Below, piece by piece: positions 11,493 through 22,708 of a stretch of DNA of 64,000 nt (its first letter is position 1; every line of letters begins with the position of its first letter). The position numbers were made by a program, and so were the translations under genes. The DNA lies in the NCBI GenBank assembly GCA_015039365.1, contig WION01000247.1:1-64000 (forward strand), written 5' to 3'. This DNA comes from Amanita rubescens (taxonomy: Eukaryota; Basidiomycota; Agaricomycetes; Agaricales; Amanitaceae). Below the pieces are notes generated by a model. That model was not told the origin of the DNA and searched no databases. It saw nothing but the letters and a program-made list of their open reading frames with translations.

Positions 11493-12731
11493 TCAAACAT
11501 TCGTACAACGTTCACTAGATTCCTGGATCCAATCCTGTGCCATTCCCGGTGAAACCCCCACTATATCTAACTGCCTCCTAAACTCCCGCCTGATCTTGTC
11601 CCTTCCGTCGTCGTCATGGCGTGCCTCACCAAGTTCCCTGTCAAAGACCAAACGTAGCTTCGTCTTTTCCCAGTTCTCCCAGCGCTCCACCCTGAATGCG
11701 TCCGTATCGCCTGGGGCAAGTGGCTCGATCTCTTCTGTAATCTCTGGACCAAGCAGGAACTGTGGGTACGGGTCTTCCCAGTGGGGTCGAGTACCGACAC
11801 ACTCCCAGTCGACGAGAATGTTGCGAAGAGAAAGGTCGTGATGTTGCAATGCAAAATTACGGGGCTGAGATGGGAAGAGTACAGAGAGAATGGGTTGGAG
11901 CTCGTCCAACACCTGTATAATGTCTTCCGCATCCCCGGCGAGGTCCTCGTCAAAGTCGCTATGTAAACGAGCATCTGGCGATAGTAGTAGCTTCATGTCT
12001 TCCAGCTCCGAAGCAGCTAGCGCAGCGATATACTCTGCATCGTTGGAGTACGGTCCGAGATCCCTAGGTACACGCAGTTTGCGCCCCCCGGCAAACATGT
12101 AGGGTGTGACGAGAGGACCGAGGACATATTTCTCATCCTCCGTGGGTAACACGCGAACTGCGGCGTTGAACGTATCGATCTCTTCACGGAAATAGAGAGT
12201 TCCAATCCCAGTGAAGCGCCGTCGGAGATCTCGAAGTTGGCGCACATAGCCCACGACGGACCTCGTCACCTTACTCTTAGTTTCCAGGTCAATGTCACTC
12301 CAAGCATCTGCCAGAGCAATCCCTGGGACCTTTTCCATCAGGGTCCACTCGCAGCCAACCTCATTATCTGAGGTAGAGCTGTGGGCAATGATACGTGGTA
12401 CTGGAATGGACGTATGTTCCTGTAGGTAGGAATGGGTCGCGACCTCGCCTGCGGTCTTGAAAAAAGGCTCCACAGGCGCGGTTGCGCGGAATATGTACTG
12501 AGGGGAGTCGAGAGTGCTACCGCTATTGGAAATGGTGATAGCGAACAATTTGTTGAAGGCACCTTCTGCGAAGAAGGTTGCAGAAATGTGATCGCTCGCA
12601 GAGAGCCGGAGGTGCTTCCTGGCGACTGATTCGATCGCGGTAACATCAGGAGGCGAGAGCCAGCGCGGAATGGGACCCCAGATGCCAGATTCCCAGATAA
12701 ATCGGGGCTGGGACATGTAATGAGGTATCAT
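11493..12731 (-). CDS. Aminoglycoside phosphotransferase (APH) family kinase-like protein
   Basis: A single exon of 412 residues on the strand opposite both Crinkler genes. The order follows fungal APH-family proteins: an N-terminal lobe with EGAFNKLFAITISN and YIFRAT (nucleotide-binding strands), a hinge region WTLMEKVPGIALADAW, then the catalytic loop HHDLSLRNILVD and a WECVGTRPHWEDPYP segment. Family members usually have about 10-12 residues between the NILVD of the catalytic loop and the VDWE metal-binding aspartate. Here the two are fused as NILVDWECVG, so one strand-turn appears to be missing. Either the gene lost it in an in-frame deletion or activity is impaired. The rest of the frame is open. 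The substrate is unknown; in fungi such proteins are rarely true drug kinases. Confidence 0.85.
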   Translation of the reverse strand: MIPHYMSQPRFIWESGIWGPIPRWLSPPDVTAIESVARKHLRLSASDHISATFFAEGAFNKLFAITISNSGSTLDSPQYIFRATAPVEPFFKTAGEVATHSYLQEHTSIPVPRIIAHSSTSDNEVGCEWTLMEKVPGIALADAWSDIDLETKSKVTRSVVGYVRQLRDLRRRFTGIGTLYFREEIDTFNAAVRVLPTEDEKYVLGPLVTPYMFAGGRKLRVPRDLGPYSNDAEYIAALAASELEDMKLLLSPDARLHSDFDEDLAGDAEDIIQVLDELQPILSVLFPSQPRNFALQHHDLSLRNILVDWECVGTRPHWEDPYPQFLLGPEITEEIEPLAPGDTDAFRVERWENWEKTKLRLVFDRELGEARHDDDGRDKIRREFRRQLDIVGVSPGMAQDWIQESSERCTNV

Positions 12732-12900
12732 CTAGAGCTGATACTCACCGTCTGTGGGCGTGGAAGATATTGAAGAGACCCGCTGGACCCAGAGCCGGTG
12801 TCGAGAAAACGGGTCCGGCACATGTCGATTCAATCTCCGCCCACGACTCGCACTCTATTGCGATGAGTGGGACTCTAGCCTTCCACTGGTCTTACCCACT

Positions 12901-14140
12901 ATGTCTCCACAAGAATCTCGAACTCTCTGGTGTTTCCTGGAAGGCGATCGAATACCATACGAAATCTACGACATTCCGATTGTTGAAAACGTCGATCGAC
13001 TGAAGGCATTGATACATGAGCGGGCAATCAAAATTCTCTATGACACAGACGCTCGCCATCTGAGGCTTTTGAATGTCATTTCCTTAATTCCAAGGGCGTG
13101 CGCCTTCTGACTTTCTCTTTAAGATCAATGAGATGGTTCCTATCGATCCAGATCATAGTCTCGCGCAGCGAGTAGCGGACCTGGGTAACATCGACGCGTG
13201 TTCGAGACCGTTGAGTTCTGGAGAACAAATGGGGGAGCTATTTCCCGAACCGCCTTCCCGAAAGCATCTCCAAATTGTGGTTCAATGGCCTGGGATTGTA
13301 TCGTCTAGTTCGATTAGTGAGTACTGCTGGCTCATTGTTCATGTATGCGCAGAACTGACAATATTGTTGAACCCACGAAGATATACCCAGTTAATGCCAT
13401 GTTTTTTCTGCACTTATCCGTATCTTAGGAGTTTCTCGTAGCGATACAGTCTCGGCGTTATATCGAAAGTTAAATGAATATCAGTTCACCCAGGTAATTG
13501 CACAATATTAGATAGCAGCTCGAATCTGTTCTGAATCACCGCCAGGTTCGCGGTACTCCTGGTACCGGAAAGTCCTCGCTTTGCCGGCTACTAGCCCATC
13601 ATATTCATATGTGTGAGCCGGAAACCGGTATAATTAACATTTACCGGGAAGGAAGCTGACATCAACGAGTGGAAAATACCGCTTAAAAGTCGAAACTGGG
13701 ATGAGAAGAAGCCAGCGGTGTTTATTTTCGATGAGGCGCAAGTAATTTACGTCGATATAGACCTCTGGGACCACTTCTTCAAATGTATACATGAATATCC
13801 CCTTGTTCGTGCTATCCTTTTTGCAAGCTATGGCATTCCTACCACATACATCCCAATCCAAGATACTATAGCTATGGTTATTCCCGATCGCAAAAGGATC
13901 ACATTACGTGCTATTCGGCATAACGACGATCTTCCGGCTGCTGGACTCCTTTTCACTAGAATGGAGTTTAACGATCTGGTCTCTGTGATGTATCCGTCCT
14001 CCGAATACGTATTTGATATTTCTTTCTTCGATAACCTTTTCGATATTACGGAAGGACATGTGGGAGCGATTGTCGACTTTATGCGGATAATCCTCGCTGA
14101 TAACGTGCGTTGCATTTCTTTCAGACTCTGGTGGTGATCT
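12901..14140 (+). pseudogene. Second Crinkler/P-loop gene, apparently frameshifted
   Basis: The ATG at 12901 opens the ubiquitin-like header (LWCFLEGDRIPYEIYDIP). After an intron of about 50 nt the header continues INEMVPIDPDHSLAQRV and SRKHLQIVVQWPG. A later exon carries Walker A (VRGTPGTGKSSLC, about 13550) and another reads KPAVFIFDEAQVIY, a Walker B. Between them the reading frame changes by one base near 13640: the Walker A frame reaches a stop shortly after, and the Walker B frame has stops upstream. No intron signals explain the change. The ATPase core then continues to about 14110 (DITEGHVGAIVDFM). The C-terminal CHRNGW/SPLH region of the sister gene is not found up to 14500. It is likely a decaying paralogue of 9019-11055, unless the shift is an assembly error. 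Confidence 0.65.
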
Positions 14141-14851
14141 GACATCGTATTTCAAGTCTTATCGTGAAATCTTACACTTGGAATATGTTTTCGTGATGCG
14201 TTGGCCCAGAAGCGTTCCTTGGGAAAATGGAACAATCGGAGTTGAGTTGTTCAAGTGGGTGAAGTTTTGTTTTTTGTGTGCCATCTGTTTAACGTCTCGT
14301 TCGAATCAGACATTCCCAAACTATATCATGTCATGTTCAGTGACGATTATCAAACTGTGTATAATGTTTTCTGTCTTCATTATTATTATCACAATCAATG
14401 AACATTTCCTGATGCCGACTTCCGCATTCACGTCCACAAATTCTACCTTCCATCATTCTATTTTCCTCCGCTCGGCAGCGAGATTCCGTATCCGCCGATG
14501 AAGACGTCGTTTGATGCAGTGGCAAAGTGGATGGTTAGTGTACGTCGGTGGTGGACGTACCATTCATTGTCAAAAGTGAAAGGTTCGACGGCGACGGCAA
14601 GAATGTCAGAGGCGCGCCCAGTAGCACTGAAAGTGTTGTATAGGAGTGGGTCATAGTAAAGACATTTTGCCTCGCATTTAAGGTGGGATCACAGCGTTTG
14701 GCATTCACCATTTGCTATGACCTGCATGTGCACTGGCACGTGTGGTCTGCCTCACCACGTATTTTGACATATTTGTACACATACGGTATTCACATGCTCG
14801 TTTTTGTGTGATTTATAGAAACCTGAGACGCGCCTCGGTCTTTCTCTCTTC
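14141..14851. other. Downstream remnants of the broken Crinkler gene, then intergenic
   Basis: A weak resemblance to the region after the ATPase core of the first Crinkler gene (YREILHLEY near 14160) fades quickly. 14500-14851 contains no recognised gene and includes the presumed opi1 promoter. Confidence 0.3.
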
Positions 14852-16834
14852 ATGCCAGTCCCTCCAGACGATAAAAAGCATTCCTCTCACCTCGCAACAG
14901 TCGATGAGAATGACGAAAGCGTACGCATCGCCGTCAGCGCTCTCGGCGACATGCGCAACGCTACTTGTGCGCACCGCTAATTATCCTTTTGCTTCTTCTT
15001 TAACCTAGCAACAGCCTCGCGTTCGACTTCTTCCTCGCCCGTAGCTCGACGTCCGTCATCACCAATCGTTTTGTCTCCAAGTCTCGTTACAAGAGTGTCA
15101 CATCTCCCACTTGTCAATTCCGTCCTGCGCACTTACGAACAAGGCAAAGCTTCGTCTCGCGTGGTCAAGGTAACGTCTGCCCGATATGCTCAAACTTAGC
15201 TTATCATTGATGATCTCGAACCTTAGTACGGCGCTGAGATGATGGAGTCGAGCGTTCGCACTATATCTCGGCCTGTTATTGATCGTCTACCCGTCAATGT
15301 CAATCAAATCGATGAATTTGCTTGTAGACAGCTGGATCGAGTGCGCACTGTTATCTCTTTTTTGTGACCCCGTTAATCGATATACTCTAGTTTGACAGAT
15401 ACCGTCGCGCGTCTTCTTGTGAAACAAGCGATAGGCCACCATCTACCGAAATAGCAGATGAAACACGGGGGTCATCTGAATATGCGTCCCCTGATTCGCC
15501 CACGTCAACTCTTGCGCAAGTCGGTGAAGATCGAGCAGACGGAAAAGCAATTACGCACCAAAACGAACCACAATTGGAGAATTCGGAACGGCAGATTGCA
15601 CAACGCAGTCGATGGCAAGCCGTTTTATTGGAAGCGGGAGGCCTAAGCGCAGCTTTTAGCGACGAAAACATGAGACGGTTAAAATATTGTTTACACTGCT
15701 TACAAGTGCGTCGATTGTCTTATCACTTTGTGCTCCCATTGACTCTTTTTGTAGTACGCAACAGCGCAAATCGACGCGCAGATTCTGATTCTTCGCGATT
15801 TCATTGCGGGTCTACAACCATTACCTCATACTGCTTCGTCTTCGCGGCGCACGGACCCGCTTTTTGTGCGGTGCCCCGTGTCACAAGCACATATGCGAAC
15901 GTTGACTGACGTTCGACGTGATTTGGTTCAGACTATTCGGCAGGTTGTCGATGTTGTGAGCAAGTATGCAGGGGGAGCGTTACCTGAGCCGGCGCGCACG
16001 CGAGTGCGCGGTTTCATATTGAAACTTCCACAGAGATGGGCTAGTAAGGTTGGCGTCGGCGTGCCTGCTGTGACAGATGGTTCTGGAGCAGGAGATAGGG
16101 AAAGAGAATCTGTGACGACTGCAGCGTCTGGATCTGGTGCAGTGCGGAGGCCAAACAGGCGAGCGGCATATCGGGAGCGCGGGACGGGTTCAGATTCAAA
16201 AGTGTCCAGTCGGGGGCCTTCTCCCTCTTCGCCTAGATTGGCAAGAAACTCGCAGTCCAGCGATGGGTCTTCAGTGGAACCTGTTGTTTCTGCTGGAGCC
16301 GCCGTGTTGGCTGCGCAGAGAATCTTGACTTTGGCTACGGAGAGTTTGGATATGATGAGGGGTGTAACGGGGGTTATGAAAGATAGCTTGGATAGGGCTG
16401 ATGCGTATGTGTTGGGTTTATCCCTGCTTAAAGTGTTTGGCGCTAATGGTGATGTTAGATGGGTTAACCGCCTACGTACGGTTGGAATTCAAAGGAATGA
16501 ATCTACGGAAGAGACGGCGCCGCAGGAAGAGGGGGCTGAGCAACCTCACAAGTTTCGGCACCACCGGAGGAGCAGTTCGAGCTTCTCCAATGGAACTTGT
16601 GTAGAGGATGAACACTGGGGCGATTATTCGTCTGGATTAGCATCCCCTGCGTTGTCTGGGACGTCGACTGCATATTCGTCGACCCCGGGTGGATATATGA
16701 CGGCGGGAACCGGAGGACCGGGGACGCAAAGTCCCAGCGTGCAGCCTCAGATTTTGCCGCTGGGCACAATGAATCTTGGAGAAGTGGACGAGAAGGAAGA
16801 CTCTGAGGAAATGGAAGTGGATACAGATACATGA
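14852..16834 (+). CDS. opi1: Opi1-family transcriptional regulator
   Basis: Opi1 represses phospholipid (inositol/choline-responsive) genes in yeast and is held at the ER by phosphatidic acid. Exon 1 starts MPVPPDDKKHSSH. Exon 2 (from 15009) gives LPLVNSVLRTYEQGKASSRV, and after an intron YGAEMMESSVRTISRPVIDR, the conserved N-terminal Opi1 block. A middle exon carries GLSAAFSDENMRRLKYCL, and the 3' exon gives YATAQIDAQILILRDF, VDVVSKYAGGALPEPAR and AAQRILTLATESLDMMRG, the conserved C-terminal helices. Between them lie serine- and arginine-rich linkers, and the tail is acidic (DEKEDSEEMEVDTDT). Phases agree at each intron I checked (14967-15008, 15172-15228). It is convergent with mms2, whose stop lies 156 bp away. 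No damage is seen. Confidence 0.88.
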
Positions 16835-16989
16835 TCTCTATCTATCTGGTGGATTTCGGGTTCGATCATGGGCGGTGCGGTCGCAGCCCCTGTTTGATAT
16901 ATGGATACATCTCACTCGTTTGGACTTTGATACCCAGTGTATTATCTATGGCATCCACAACAATCATACTGTGCTCTGTACTTTACAAT

Positions 16990-17559
16990 TTAGAAAATGG
17001 ATCCTTCGGGGGGTTGCGGAAGCTTGCGATTGTTGAATGATGCCATTTCCCTGTTGAGTTGAGGTGTGTGTTAGGAACGAATCACGAACGGAACTGAGAA
17101 GGGCTTACTTTCTGATCTCCACGAGCAAGCTTTCGATACTGTTGTTTCTTGTCCAGTTGGCAAGGACAGGCAACTTGTGTTGGTCGACCTTTCCGTTTGT
17201 CTGATTGACGAACGGTAAGTTGACGCGGGAGATGAATTGAACATCTGGAGGGACATCAGGGTATCTTTCTCCGCAAGTGATCTTTAAACTATAGATTCTG
17301 TTTTCATGTACGGTCTATCGCAAAGTCATACGAGTCCAAACCAGTAGTAGAGCGTACGTACGTGTCCTGGACCAATGATAGTCCCGTTCCAGTTACTCAT
17401 CATGATATCGTCGCCATCTTCGAGACCGTACGAGCAAGATCCGTCTCCGATTCCTTTTTCACCTTTTTCAAGTTCTTCTAGAAGGCGAAAGTTTCTCGGG
17501 ACTGTTCAAGAATATTAGATGAGGATTTATGATAAAATAACAACTCAACTCTTCGCCAT
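16990..17559 (-). CDS. mms2: Ubiquitin-conjugating enzyme variant Mms2 (UEV)
   Basis: Mms2 lacks the catalytic cysteine and pairs with Ubc13 to build K63-linked ubiquitin chains in DNA-damage tolerance. A 10-nt first coding exon (MAK plus one base, 17559-17550) splices across an intron of about 55 nt to [20 protein letters not shown]. Next come [22 protein letters not shown], an intron, then [21 protein letters not shown] and a segment ending [12 protein letters not shown]. The last exon gives [19 protein letters not shown] and TAA. Length and order match the family (about 138 residues), and the usual UEV loop is present in place of a catalytic cysteine. The short first exon decides the start: the splice joins in frame to restore the conserved opening. 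Confidence 0.92.
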
Positions 17560-17662
17560 AATCGTGGTTGACGGCGGAGTTCAATGGTTGCGGATGCACA
17601 GCCACTGATACAGCACAGCCGCAGTTGAGAGTCCCTTTTTCATTCTCTTTCTCTTACGAATT

Positions 17663-20600
17663 ATGTTTGGTGGAGGATCTGTAAACCCATACGACGATAT
17701 TGTCGGTAAGTTCAATTCGTATTTACAAGATACCTATTTACTGACTCCAGGATAAGGTAAGACCACCGACGAGAATCTCACAAGTGAGAATTGGGAGCTT
17801 ATCCTCAATCTATGCGATAAAGTCTCGGATGAAGGTCAAGAAGGGTCAGTTTCGTCGTAATTCTTCTTGACTGTGTTGTTGATCTGTTCTACGCAACAGG
17901 GCCCGCAATGTTATTGCGGCGATATTGAAACGACTCGCTCATCGGAATCCGAACGTGCAGTTGTACGCTCTTGCCTTGACCGAATCCCTTTCAAAGAATT
18001 GTGGTGCGGTGATGAATCGCGAGATCGCTTCGAGGGCGTTTACTCAGGGTTTGGAAAAGCTCATTACGGATCGAGTAAGTTCCGAGTCCTAGAGGAGGAA
18101 AAGCCCTCATTGGTCGTTCAGAACAGCCACGATAAAGTGAAAAAGAGGGCATTGGCGTTGATTGTAACTTGGACTGCGGAATTTGAGAATGATCCTACCT
18201 TGGGGATTATGGAAGAGTGTTTTAATAATCTCAAGGGAAAAGGTCAGGTCTTTTGGAGTGAACGCTAAAGCTCTCTAACCCTCGAATAGGTCACAAGTTT
18301 GAAGTGCCTCAAGAACCGCTACCACCTTCCGTTGATGACGAGATCAGGAGAAAGGAAGAGGAAGAGCTGCAACGTGTATTAGAGCTCTCTATGCAAGACA
18401 AGGGCGGGCGTGGCCAATGGAGTCAATACTCTCTTGCGGCATCATCCTCATCATCAGCGCCAAGCTCCCAACCTGCCCAATCCTCGGCTTCCGCTATTAC
18501 AGCTACTCGCCCCTCTTCCTCTTCCCACGTAAAGGCACCATCCAGAACGTCCTCCTTGGCGCATAAACAACAACAACAACAACAACCTACCTATCAAGGT
18601 GGCTATGCCCCTGCTAGATCCCCATCTCCACCCGCAGCGGTGGCCCCCCAATCTTCTCCTCCTCCGCAGCAACAGCAACCGCAACCGCAGCATCGTCAAT
18701 CGCTTTCTGTACACCAACATTCCTCTCCCTCCATTGCGTCTCATCAACAACAACAACCTGCTACACCCATCGTCACTTCTACTTCTCCAACCCCTTCTTT
18801 GACCGCCGTCTCTTCTTCGGCCTCTGCCTTGTATGGTACTGGTGTTGCCCCATCCGCAGCCATCGTAACCCGTGTGCGCGCCCTGCACACATTTGAACCA
18901 ACCGAACCCGGAGAATTAGCCTTTGAAAAAGGGGACATTATCCGCGTCGTCGATCGCGGATACAAAGATTGGTGGAGGGGTCAGTTGAAAGGCCGAACTG
19001 GGATATTTCCCGTCAACTACGTGGTACGTGTGTGTCCAGTCCTGGTCCAGCCTTAAGTCTCGGGGCTAATAATGTGGGACAGGAACCGATGCCTGAACCG
19101 ACTGCGGTAGAGTTGGGTAAAGAAGCGGAGCAGGAAGCTTCGGTGTTTGCGCAGGCTGTAAACGTTGAAAAGTTGTTGAATATGTTGAGGTCGTTTGATT
19201 CTGCCAAGGATAACTTGGCTGACAACGAGGAAATTCAAGTATGGAGTCCTTTTTTTCTTCCCGGAGAAGGGTGCTTAACATCTTTGACAGGAACTTTATC
19301 GCTCGTGTATGGCGTTGAGGCCCAAGATTGTCAAGTTGATTGACAAGTACAGTCAGAAACGGGGTGAGTCGAGTTTAAAGCTTCATGGCGTTCATTTGCT
19401 CAACAGTATACTACAGCTGACCTTGTGTCGATGAACGAAACGTTTATCAGAGCTCGGGCGATATTTGACCGAATGATGGAAGAAAGTTTGGCAAAGCACA
19501 GTGCTTGTATGCGTCTTTTTTACATCTCCTCTCGCACCACTAAACGTATAACATAGATTATGAACACACCTACCCCTATGGTGGCCCTGATCCCCGCGCC
19601 CGCGTAGGCTCTCCCATAGCATCAGGACCACAACAATACGGCTGGAACCCCTCGCTGTACGATCAATCCGGTTACGGCCCTTATCCTCCTCAAGGACCAC
19701 CTTACCCCGCTCAACACGAACCACCTGCCCAATATACCTCTCCCATACAGAACCCTGGTTACCCCGCTCAACCTAACCCGCACGACGCGGCTGCATATGC
19801 CGCTTCTACCACTCCTGCGCCTGCGTCGACGCCTGGCGCTGCGTATAACGAACCTTCGACGTATGTTCGAACTCCTCAGGGTCAGGTCCAGGTACACGCG
19901 TATTCTCCTCCGGGAACGTATCATGCCCCTGCTCAGATGGGCGCTGCTGGTGTACCTTACGGTGCAACTCCGTATCCTGCTCAGGCGGCTGCTCAACCTC
20001 AATCGCAGCCAGTTCCGGCTCAAGCTCAAGCTCAGGCCCAGGTTCATCCCCAGCCGCAGACACAGCCTCAGGTACAGCCGCAACCGCAACCGCAACCGCA
20101 GGCTCAAGCGTATCATCAGGAGTATCAGACGCAAGAGTATCCGCCTCAGGGAGGACAAGTGCCTTCGCAAGGGTATCATGCGGAGTATCATGGTCATCCT
20201 CAGCAGCAGCAGCAGCAACCGGCGCAGGCTCAGGGAGCGCAAGTGCCGCAAGGGTATCATGCGTCTGAGTACCAGCAACAACAGCAACAACCAGCGCAGG
20301 TCCAAGGAGCGCAAGTGCCACAAGGGTATCATGCAGATTATCAGAGTCTTCCTCAGCAACAACAGCAACCGGCGCAGTCACCCGTTATCCAGACCCTCCA
20401 ACCAACGATAATCTCTCAACAATCGGTTTCGCAACATCAACCTCAGGCACAGCCACAGCCTCAAGTCCGACATATGTCCACCGACTCGATCACGGCTGGT
20501 CAAGCCGAGGCTCAAGCTCAACAACTGGCACAAGGACCAATGGAGACCCAAGATCAACCCCAGGCTCAGCAATCTCAAGCCGCTCAAAGATCTCAGAGCG

Positions 20601-21337
20601 AAACGTCCGGTCAACAAGCACAAATGCAAGCTGCTGGCCCGCCATATGTGTTTGACCCGCAAACGACGTACTCTGATCCGAACGTCCAAGCTTGGGCACA
20701 ATACTATGCGCAGGGAGGGAAAGACACAGCCGGAGCTGTATACTTTTTCTCAGTTCCGGGTGTCACCGATGGCGCGCCGCAACCTCAGCCTCAGCCAGCG
20801 CAAGCACAATCTCAACAACATTACCAAAGCCAAAGTCAATACCAACAACACCAATCCAACGCTGGTTCCTCCGCTTCCATCGGCTCTAACGGTGCTCAGG
20901 GTGATATCAGTACTTCGAGCAGTCCCGAACAATCCTTCCAGTTACACGCATCAGAACAACAACAAGGCACCAATTATGCCTACTCGGCTGGTAGCACGAC
21001 TCAAGCACAGCCTCTAAGCAAGGCATCTTATTCGTCTTTGACGAGCGTTGCCGCACTGCCCGCGGCTACTGCAGGTACCGCGGTTCAAGGTTCTGCAGCT
21101 ACTCATACCCCTTCTTGGGTGATTCCAAAGAAGAACGCGGGTTCGGGTTTGAGCACGGCGACGAGTCAGCCAGGCTCGCCAACTTTGCAAGCTACTGCGC
21201 CGGCGGTTGGAATTGGAGGAGGGTATGGAGCGCCAGATCCTGCTGCTGGCGGCGGCGGTGGTGGTGGTCAACCGTACTATTCGCTGCCTAATCAGTTTGC
21301 GACTTTGAGTGTTGCTGATCAGCAACAGCATCATTAA
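17663..21337 (+). CDS. hse1: ESCRT-0 subunit Hse1 (STAM homologue) with very long Q/P-rich tail
   Basis: Hse1 works with Vps27 on endosomes to sort ubiquitinated cargo. It opens MFGGGSVNPYDDIV, and after an intron the VHS domain follows (TSENWELILNLCDKVSDEGQ, then VIAAILKRLAHRNPNVQLYA and NNLKGKGHKFEVPQEPLPP). A UIM-like helix reads EEEELQRVLELSMQDK. A Ser/Gln/Pro linker leads to an SH3 domain (VRALHTFEPTEPGELAFEKG, DWWRGQLKGRTGIFPVNYV) and a GAT-like helical domain (VNVEKLLNMLRSFDSAKDNL). From about 19560 to the stop the protein is extremely rich in Gln, Pro and Ala. That region includes about three imperfect tandem copies of a unit with VPQGYHA followed by polyglutamine (20150-20380), and a glycine run near the end. 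The C-terminal tail is over 550 residues, longer than I expect for this family. Confidence 0.9.
20145..20380 (+). repeat. Imperfect in-frame tandem repeats in the hse1 tail
   Basis: About three copies of a unit of roughly 75 nt encode QGAQVPQGYHA followed by a polyglutamine/PAQ stretch. The copies keep the frame and differ by small indels and substitutions, as in a coding minisatellite. Confidence 0.75.
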
Positions 21338-22708
21338 CGGACTTTTTCCCTGTGTAAAAATCGCATGTGACATATATATATATATATTACGCTTCCTGTA
21401 GCACTAGATATCCCTTTTTATATTATGAATCCGAATGAATACGGGTCCCCCGATCAAACAAATGAATCCGTCTCTTCCCGGAGTAGACGATATATATATA
21501 TCGAGAGAGAGAAGGCATATCGGGATTGATTGCCATCGATGACCTTCACCTCCTATCGCTGTTCTATACATTGAAGAGATGAAGGAATTGAAGGCACGAA
21601 AGGCAGGCTTGTCGTCAAAATGCCAAACAGCATATAGAGTCGGGTCAAGCTCGAGTGGGCGAGTTACATCCCGAAAGGGCAAAGCGCCCTACAGGCCAGT
21701 GAAGGCAGGTTGCAGGCCATCGGTGTCTCAGCAGCCATAATAGTATGTAGACTAACCCCATGCCATGGGATACAAACTTAATGGCAAGCGAACAAAGGGT
21801 ATAGTACTTCATAACCGTTTCTTCGGCATCACTAACATGCTATGAAAATCAAAGTAATGATTGGGACAAATACGAAGACTTACCGATCGTGACACCTCTG
21901 CCGACAACCAGCAGCAGGCGCTGAGCCTCAAGCCATATCCTCTGCTAGCGGCCAGGCTATGCTACCATTCCATACCAGGAGTAGGATACTTAAATGTAGT
22001 GACGACGCGTTTCGAGTCTTTCCGAAGTAAACTCGAATCCAAGAGTTGGCGCAGCCTTTTTCCCCTGTGCCAGTGCGACCCACAACCTCCGGGGTTTACC
22101 CGACTTCGTGGCCAAGGCAAAGGAGGTGTGGGGGCGTGTGGGCAGTGTGAGCGAATCAGCCGTGGATGTGTGTGGACCGTGGTGAGAGCGTGACTGTGGG
22201 ATGTGAGATTAGACCCTGAACGCGCAAGCTTTTCCCGTATTTTTGTCAAGGTATCCGGTGAACAAAAACAGCGATATGCATATCCTATCCCATAAGCAAA
22301 CTGTACACCAAAATCAAGTGAGGCAACGCACCTTGAGGCGCTTGTCGGCATAGCTTTGGTAAATGTCAATCCGTTCAGACTGTTGATAGGTTTTCAGATG
22401 GCGGTAGGACGGCGATCGGATCCTGCTCTTCCTTTGGGACCCGGACTCGGGGGGCGACTTTGGGGCGAAGGTGCTGAGCGGCCTAAGCGAGTCTGAGCTC
22501 AATATTCCTGTTGAGTCAGAAGTAAGAATCAATCGGGCTTACCTTATACCAAGGCCCAAGCCGCCCCCACGAGGCTACCTCTTTCTCTTCTCCAAATGGG
22601 ACATGCTTCCTTTCCTTATACGTTTGTGAGAGGCTGTGCGTTTATGTTGTTTTCACTGGAGAATAGGTCCACGCTCACCTACTAATTCTTCCTCCGCCCC
22701 GTTGGGCT
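21338..22708. other. Intergenic with AT microsatellites and a repeat fragment
   Basis: Two short TA microsatellites (about 21369-21390 and 21489-21502) flank the hse1 3' side. Bases 21514-21577 resemble 25490-25550 (see the repeat family). The remaining stretch to 22708 has no recognised coding content. Confidence 0.45.
21505..21590. repeat. Dispersed repeat family, member 1
   Basis: About 60 bp including GCCATCGATGACCTTCACCT and CGCTGTTC is nearly identical to part of 25489-25767. It is truncated: the other half of the 25.5-kb element is absent here. Confidence 0.6.

Noticed and set aside
18454..18888. Antisense 144-codon frame rich in Arg/Leu/Gly
   Set aside because: It lies opposite the low-complexity linker of hse1 between the UIM and SH3 domains, with no independent motif.
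19622..20381. Long antisense open frames (up to 248 codons) rich in Leu/Arg
   Set aside because: They are the reverse complement of the Q/P-rich hse1 tail; CAG/CAA and CCN codons on one strand create stop-free Leu/Arg frames on the other.
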